A stretch of 9,962 nucleotides of DNA, taken from positions 1 through 9,962 of the forward strand of contig JALWJU010000550.1 in assembly GCA_026997055.1 (NCBI GenBank). Reading direction: 5' to 3'. Shown here piece by piece: positions 6,898-9,962 of the stretch. The first letter of the stretch is position 1. Each line of letters starts with the position of its first letter. Both the position numbers and the translations under genes were made by a program. This DNA comes from Paracoccaceae bacterium. Lineage in GTDB: Bacteria > Pseudomonadota > Alphaproteobacteria > Rhodobacterales > Rhodobacteraceae. The notes beneath the pieces are model-generated. The model saw only the letters and a program-made list of their open reading frames with translations, searched no databases and had not been told where the DNA came from.

Positions 6898-7582
6898 ATT
6901 TGCGCCACAGGGCATCCTCACCCAGGGTTTCGACAAAGGCCGCATGCGCCTCGGCCTCTGCAGGGGTCAGGCGCGGCGGCAGCTTCTTCGTTCGTGGCGC
7001 GGGGCGCCAGTCGTCGTCCGTGCTGACGGCATCCGCCGCCACCCGGCGCTCGCCCAGCACCAGGCCGGGCTGGCGACCGCCGATCAGCTCCAGATAAACC
7101 TCGGCCAGTATCTCGCTGTCGAGAAGGGCGCCGTGCAGGGTGCGGCTCGAATTGTCGATACCGAAGCGCCGGCACAGGGCGTCGAGCGATGCCGGAGCGC
7201 CGGGGAATTTCTTGCGCGCAAGCGCCAGCGTGTCCAGCGCCCGCTCCCAGGGCAGAGGCGCAAACCCGGCCCATTTCAGCTCGGCATTGAGAAATTTCAT
7301 GTCAAAGGCCGCATTGTGGATTACCAGGCGCGAATCACCGATGAAGTCCACGAATTCCCGGGCAACAGCCGCAAATACCGGCTTGTCCGCGAGAAAATCA
7401 TCGCTCAGGCCATGCACCTCGAAGGCCTCCTGCGGCATGGTGCGCTCCGGGTTGATATACTGGTGATAGGTGCGCCCGGTGGGCATGTGATTGAGAAGCT
7501 CCACTGCGCCGATCTCCACGATCCGGTCCCCGCTATCCGGGTCGAGCCCGGTAGTCTCCGTATCCAGTACGATCTCACGCAT
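6890..7582 (-). CDS. dnaQ: DNA polymerase III epsilon subunit (3'-5' proofreading exonuclease)
   Basis: Epsilon proofreads the replicative polymerase. The 230-residue product has the DEDDh exonuclease fold: ExoI DTETTG with Asp7 and Glu9, ExoII HNAAFD with Asp94, and ExoIII HGALLD with His150 and Asp155, so all catalytic positions are present. The RQPGLVL stretch (170-176) just after the catalytic domain resembles the internal sliding-clamp-binding motif known at this place in E. coli epsilon; this is inferred by position. The remaining 50 residues, with DDDWRPAPRTKKLPPRLTP, form the basic linker and tail expected to contact the alpha polymerase. The ATG at 7582 overlaps the coaE end by 8 bp, so it is probably translated by coupling. 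It is the last gene of the maf-aroE-coaE-dnaQ operon. Confidence 0.95.
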   Translation of the reverse strand: MREIVLDTETTGLDPDSGDRIVEIGAVELLNHMPTGRTYHQYINPERTMPQEAFEVHGLSDDFLADKPVFAAVAREFVDFIGDSRLVIHNAAFDMKFLNAELKWAGFAPLPWERALDTLALARKKFPGAPASLDALCRRFGIDNSSRTLHGALLDSEILAEVYLELIGGRQPGLVLGERRVAADAVSTDDDWRPAPRTKKLPPRLTPAEAEAHAAFVETLGEDALWRKFS

Positions 7583-8168
7583 TTTCCCGTATGCCTCTCA
7601 AGAGTTCCCGCACCGCGTGCCGGGTCGATTCCATGTCTGTTGTCTCAATCACCAGATCGGCGCGGGCGCGCTTCTCGCTATCCGGCATCTGCCTGGCCAA
7701 TATAGTCTCTAAAGTAGCCCGATCCATGGTCCCCCGCGCCAGAATCCGCTCCTTCTGAACCTTTTCCGGCACCGAAACGACCAGCACCATGTCCACCAGC
7801 CTGTCGGCTCCGGATTCCAGCAGAAGCGGGAAGTCAAGCACGGCGATATCAGTCTCTAATCCGGCCAGAAAAGTCTCTCTGTCTTCTGCGAGCAACGGGT
7901 GCACCACGGCTTCCAGCCGGGCAAGGGCACCGGGATCACCGGCAATCACCCGCTTCAGCCTGGCGCGGTCCACGGCACCATCCACCAGCGCGTCAGGATA
8001 TATCCGGCCAATGGGGGCCACGGCAGCACCACCCCTTTCATACATGCGGTGGACAGCGGCATCCGCATCCCATACCGGGATCCCCTCGTCACGAAACATC
8101 TGCGCGGTGGTGCTCTTGCCCATGCCCATGGAGCCGGTGAGCCCGATCAGGAAGGGTCGGCCGCTCAC
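7575..8168 (-). CDS. coaE: Dephospho-CoA kinase
   Basis: CoaE performs the last step of coenzyme A synthesis, ATP-dependent phosphorylation of the ribose 3'-OH of dephospho-CoA. The 197-residue product has the P-loop GSMGMGKST (12-20), a conservative variant of the usual GxxGxGKS/T. It also has the WDAD segment (33-36) followed by His40, HPLL (90-93), DFPLLLESG (112-120) and the lid region with ILARQMP (156-162). The ending is ADLVIETTDME, in place of the more common VIDN/DTSG-type ending. The start codon is GTG 8168, and GTGA at 8168-8165 merges it with the aroE TGA, a classic 4-bp coupling overlap. It overlaps dnaQ by 8 bp at its other end. Confidence 0.95.
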   Translation of the reverse strand: MSGRPFLIGLTGSMGMGKSTTAQMFRDEGIPVWDADAAVHRMYERGGAAVAPIGRIYPDALVDGAVDRARLKRVIAGDPGALARLEAVVHPLLAEDRETFLAGLETDIAVLDFPLLLESGADRLVDMVLVVSVPEKVQKERILARGTMDRATLETILARQMPDSEKRARADLVIETTDMESTRHAVRELLRGIRENA

Positions 8169-9004
8169 GAATCCAGCACCGCCGCGCGGGCCGCTTCGTC
8201 CACCGGCGGGCGCTTGCCAAACCAGCGCTCAAAGCCCGGCGTGGCCTGGTGCAGCAGCATCCCCAGCCCGTCCACGGTAATGCAGCCCATCTGCGCCGCG
8301 GTTTCGAGGAACTGTGTGATAAGCGGCGCATAGACCAGATCGGTCACTACCGTCCCGGGGCTGAGCCCGTCCAGCGGTACACGAAATGCGGGCTTTCCGA
8401 CCATGCCCAGCGAGGTTGTATTGACCACGGTCGCGGCGCCTTCGAGCATGTTGCCGGCCTGTACCCAGTCATAGACGACAAGCCTGGAGCCGAAATCGGC
8501 GCGCAGCGCATCGGCGCGGGTACGGGTGCGGTTCGATATGCGGATTTCGCGTACACCCACTTCGAGCAGGGACGCCACCACGGCCCGCGCCGCTCCCCCG
8601 GCACCAAAGACCGCTGCAGGCCCGGCGACAGGGTTCCAGCCCGGTGCACCGTGACGGAGGTTTTCGATAAATCCGTAGCCGTCGGTATTGTCCGCATGGA
8701 TCTTGCCGTCCTTACGAAAGATCAGCGTATTGGCGGCACCGATCAGGGCTGCCCGGTCCGTAACCAGATCGGCGAGCTCCAGCACATATTCCTTGTGCGG
8801 AATCGTCACATTCACGCCGACGAATCCGGCCTTCGGCAGGGTCTGCAGCACGGATTTCAGATCGTTGCGCTCCACCCGCATTGGTATGTAATGGCCAGGC
8901 AGGCCGAGCGTCTTCAGCCAATGGGCATGAAGCAGCGGGGATTTGCTATGGGCGATCGGATGCCCAATCACACCGGCTAGGGGGATTCTTGCTTCCTCGC
9001 TCAT
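8165..9004 (-). CDS. aroE: Shikimate dehydrogenase (NADP+)
   Basis: AroE reduces 3-dehydroshikimate to shikimate with NADPH in the aromatic amino-acid pathway. I chose ATG 9004 because it forms TGATG with the maf stop and follows an AGGGAGAG ribosome binding stretch; a GTG three bases upstream is in frame but less favoured. The 279-residue protein shows GVIGHPIAHSKSP (11-23, shikimate-binding Ser20 and Ser22), NVTIPHK (65-71, catalytic Lys71), NTLIF (92-96) and DNTDGYGF (105-112, catalytic Asp108). It also shows the nucleotide loop GAGGAAR (134-140), the NRT motif (158-160) that favours NADP(H) over NAD(H), and DGLGMLLHQ (245-253). All key residues are present and length is normal. Confidence 0.96.
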   Translation of the reverse strand: MSEEARIPLAGVIGHPIAHSKSPLLHAHWLKTLGLPGHYIPMRVERNDLKSVLQTLPKAGFVGVNVTIPHKEYVLELADLVTDRAALIGAANTLIFRKDGKIHADNTDGYGFIENLRHGAPGWNPVAGPAAVFGAGGAARAVVASLLEVGVREIRISNRTRTRADALRADFGSRLVVYDWVQAGNMLEGAATVVNTTSLGMVGKPAFRVPLDGLSPGTVVTDLVYAPLITQFLETAAQMGCITVDGLGMLLHQATPGFERWFGKRPPVDEAARAAVLDS

Positions 9005-9600
9005 CACTCTATCTCTCCCTGATCCCGTAAATATGTCAGGAGTTCGATCAGGGGCAAACCCAACACATGAAAATAATCCCCTTCCACGGAAGAAAACAGC
9101 CGCACACCCTCTTCTTCGAGCTTGTAGCAGCCGACCGCATGGCGGATGGAGTGCCAGTTTCGCTCAAGGTAGCTGTCAATATACCTGTCCGAAAGCGTAT
9201 GCATCCGCATCTTTACCTTGCCGACATGGTGCCACAGGCGACTTTTCCCACGATATAGCGCAGCAGCGGAAAACAGCATGTGGTCCTTGCCGGAAAGGGC
9301 GCGCAGCTGGGTCCGGGCATGGGTCTTGTCCCGGGGCTTGGTCAGTATTTCCCGACCCAGCGCCGCTATCTGATCACAGCCCAGAACCAGCGCGCCGGGA
9401 CGGGATCCGGCCACTTCTCCGGCCTTGGCGAAAGCGAGAGCTTCGGCAATCTGTGCCGGATCTGCACCGCTCTTCTCCAGTCTGCCCTGAATGGCGCGCT
9501 CGTCCACGACCGCAGGGATCACCTCGATATCAAGCCCTGCCGAGCGCAAAAGTCTGGCTCGGATTTTCGAACCGGAAGCCAGAACGAGAGGCTGTTTCAT
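9004..9600 (-). CDS. maf: Maf/YceF-family nucleotide pyrophosphatase
   Basis: Maf-family proteins hydrolyse non-canonical or modified nucleoside triphosphates to monophosphates. The 198-residue product has LASGSKIRARLL (7-18; the common form is LASxSPRR), VDER (32-35), GCDQIAA (74-80), LTKPRDK (86-92) and the C-terminal GDYFHVLGLPLIELL (174-188). The Asp-Gln pair (76-77), where dTTP/UTP-type members have Asp-Thr, resembles E. coli YceF, a 7-methyl-GTP pyrophosphatase; substrate is therefore inferred as m7GTP-like. LASGSKIR departs from the usual SPRR at two positions. ATG 9600 has only a weak AGG upstream. It is the first gene of the maf-aroE-coaE-dnaQ operon, and its leader contains a DnaA-box-like 9-mer. 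Confidence 0.93.
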   Translation of the reverse strand: MKQPLVLASGSKIRARLLRSAGLDIEVIPAVVDERAIQGRLEKSGADPAQIAEALAFAKAGEVAGSRPGALVLGCDQIAALGREILTKPRDKTHARTQLRALSGKDHMLFSAAALYRGKSRLWHHVGKVKMRMHTLSDRYIDSYLERNWHSIRHAVGCYKLEEEGVRLFSSVEGDYFHVLGLPLIELLTYLRDQGEIE

Positions 9601-9609
9601 GTATGTACC

Positions 9610-9618
9610 TGTGGAAAA
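9610..9618 (-). promoter_or_regulatory. DnaA-box-like site in the maf leader
   Basis: On the minus strand the site reads TTTTCCACA, one mismatch from TTATCCACA. It lies 9 bp upstream of the maf ATG, so bound DnaA could affect maf operon expression. Confidence 0.4.
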
Positions 9619-9687
9619 TTCGTGTTTGTTCCGGTGTGCGACAGGGTGCGAAAGAGACGGGATGTCATTCTTTCACAGATCCGGACG

Positions 9688-9717
9688 ATTTTACAGATCT
9701 CCGGGAGCTTTTGTCCT
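9688..9717 (-). promoter_or_regulatory. Possible promoter of the maf operon
   Basis: On the minus strand, AGGACA (9717-9712) and TAAAAT (9693-9688) are separated by 18 bp and read toward maf, giving a leader of about 80 nt. The -35 matches TTGACA in only four positions, so this is tentative. Confidence 0.25.
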
Positions 9718-9730
9718 CTGTTGACAAAAG
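9708..9730. repeat. 8-bp inverted repeat in the putative origin
   Basis: CTTTTGTC (9708-9715) and GACAAAAG (9723-9730) are perfect complements around a 7-nt loop. No T run follows immediately, so a terminator role is not clear. A protein-binding site or hairpin in the maf leader or origin is possible. Confidence 0.5.
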
Positions 9731-9774
9731 TATCGGTTTCACGCGATTTTTTCGGGATAACATCCTTCCAGAAT

Positions 9775-9783
9775 CCATCCACA
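9775..9783 (+). promoter_or_regulatory. DnaA-box-like site
   Basis: CCATCCACA differs from TTATCCACA at two positions and keeps the ATCCACA core. It shares its first base with a GAATC site (9771-9775). It flanks the AT-rich stretch on the left. Confidence 0.45.
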
Positions 9784-9800
9784 GAGTTTACCATGTGTAA

Positions 9801-9860
9801 TACATTGAAAAATAAAATTTTTTATGTTTTTCCCCTGTTATGGAAAAGTTTTTTCAACGA
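9801..9860. other. AT-rich stretch, candidate DNA-unwinding element
   Basis: Only 14 of 60 bases are G or C in a window otherwise rich in GC. It contains long A and T runs (for example AAAATTTTTT) and sits between the DnaA-like box at 9775 and those from 9868 on, as expected for the region melted by DnaA. Confidence 0.5.
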
Positions 9861-9864
9861 GTTA
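9852..9864 (+). promoter_or_regulatory. IHF-like binding site
   Basis: TTTCAACGAGTTA matches 12 of 13 positions of the consensus WATCAANNNNTTR. It lies at the right edge of the AT-rich stretch beside DnaA-like boxes, a typical place for a DNA-bending protein at an origin. A/T-rich DNA gives such matches fairly easily. Confidence 0.35.
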
Positions 9865-9867
9865 TGA

Positions 9868-9876
9868 TGTGGGTAT
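9868..9876 (-). promoter_or_regulatory. Weak DnaA-box-like site
   Basis: The minus strand reads ATACCCACA, two mismatches from TTATCCACA. It lies between the AT-rich stretch and the phased group, in the opposite orientation. Confidence 0.3.
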
Positions 9877-9893
9877 CTCTCAGGATGGTTTAC

Positions 9894-9929
9894 CAATCCA
9901 CACTATCCACACGATCTGAATCAACCACA
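9894..9929 (+). repeat. DnaA-box-like 9-mers on an exact 9-bp grid
   Basis: Four consecutive 9-mers read CAATCCACA, CTATCCACA, CGATCTGAA and TCAACCACA. Units 1, 2 and 4 end in CCACA and are 2, 1 and 2 mismatches from the DnaA box TTATCCACA. All face right. Units 1 and 2 touch without a spacer. Confidence 0.6.
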
Positions 9930-9953
9930 TTTTCTTCTTCTTTCTTTTTCTTT
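9930..9953 (+). repeat. 24-nt all-pyrimidine tract
   Basis: Every base from 9930 to 9953 is C or T, with TTC-rich repetition. It begins one base after the last DnaA-like box. It could assist strand opening, or be the leader of a rightward gene. Confidence 0.5.
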
Positions 9954-9956
9954 ATC

Positions 9957-9962
9957 AGGAAG
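9957..9962 (+). promoter_or_regulatory. Probable ribosome binding site of a rightward gene beyond the window
   Basis: AGGAAG ends the window on the plus strand. If real, a start codon should follow within about 10 nt outside the window. The gene would be divergent from maf. Confidence 0.35.

Larger units (their letters stand above)
9601..9962. other. Candidate chromosomal replication origin (oriC)
   Basis: This 362-bp segment carries no credible gene and differs sharply from its surroundings. Positions 9801-9860 contain only 14 G/C in 60 bases. It holds at least six 9-mers within two mismatches of the DnaA box TTATCCACA (9610-9618 minus, 9775-9783, 9868-9876 minus, 9894-9902, 9903-9911, 9921-9929). 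It also holds an IHF-like site, two GANTC sites, an inverted repeat and a pyrimidine tract. In Caulobacter and many other alphaproteobacteria the origin lies near hemE and the maf-aroE-coaE-dnaQ block, which is the block present here. Identification as oriC is an inference from composition, motif cluster and synteny. The alternative is an unusually AT-rich promoter region between divergent genes. Confidence 0.65.

Noticed and set aside
7315..7323. DnaA-box-like TAATCCACA on the minus strand inside dnaQ
   Set aside because: It is a single one-mismatch match in coding sequence; about one such match is expected by chance in a window this long.
6857..7705. 282-codon open frame on the plus strand
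   Set aside because: It is antisense to dnaQ and the end of coaE, with low-complexity composition and no motif.
9280..9867. 195-codon open frame on the plus strand running into the origin region
   Set aside because: It starts antisense to maf, has no ribosome binding site that I can see, and its final part translates the AT-rich stretch into low-complexity Phe/Lys/Leu sequence.
9601..9962. CtrA sites (TTAA-N7-TTAA) in the putative origin
   Set aside because: No match was found; if this is an origin, CtrA control as in Caulobacter is not supported by the sequence.
1..9962. tRNA, rRNA, CRISPR array or insertion sequence
   Set aside because: I saw no cloverleaf, direct-repeat array, transposase motif or terminal inverted repeats.

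Overview
The window looks like a chromosomal segment of an alphaproteobacterium, most likely of the order Rhodobacterales. The evidence is the high GC content, SecB beside the epsilon subunit of DNA polymerase III, a bacterial Tim44-like protein, and the gene order maf-aroE-coaE-dnaQ / secB / fxsA / tim44-mltA-smr. This order is known beside the replication origin of many alphaproteobacteria. No search was run, so the taxonomy is inferred from gene content and protein style.

Layout. Positions 1-1712 (+ strand) hold a phage-like or gene-transfer-agent-like cassette: the C-terminal part of a tail-fibre protein cut by the window edge, a 112-residue companion protein, and a 59-residue small gene with a near-perfect ribosome binding site. 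A GC-rich hairpin terminator at 1829-1857 closes the cassette. A convergent group on the minus strand follows: phosphomannomutase/phosphoglucomutase (3378-1882), preceded in transcription order by smr, mltA and the Tim44-like gene (5716-3449). The Tim44-like gene is divergent from fxsA (5824-6327, +), which is followed by secB (6385-6897, +). secB meets dnaQ tail to tail with an 8-bp overlap. The tightly overlapping block maf-aroE-coaE-dnaQ (9600-6890, -) is probably one translationally coupled operon.

Positions 9601-9962 have no convincing gene. They hold a 60-bp stretch that is 77% A+T, a cluster of DnaA-box-like 9-mers (three of them phased exactly on a 9-bp grid), two GANTC methylation sites that each overlap a DnaA-like box, an IHF-like site, an 8-bp inverted repeat and a 24-nt all-pyrimidine tract. 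With the maf-aroE-coaE-dnaQ neighbourhood, this makes the segment a good candidate for the chromosomal origin oriC. An AGGAAG sequence at the very end may be the ribosome binding site of a rightward gene just outside the window.

The genes fit a housekeeping picture. dnaQ and the putative origin serve replication. aroE and coaE supply aromatic precursors and coenzyme A. maf removes modified nucleotides. secB, the Tim44-like protein, fxsA and mltA act in export and the cell envelope. The phosphohexomutase feeds surface-polysaccharide precursors. Eight of the eleven housekeeping and envelope genes, including every one between dnaQ and the right end, are transcribed away from the putative origin.
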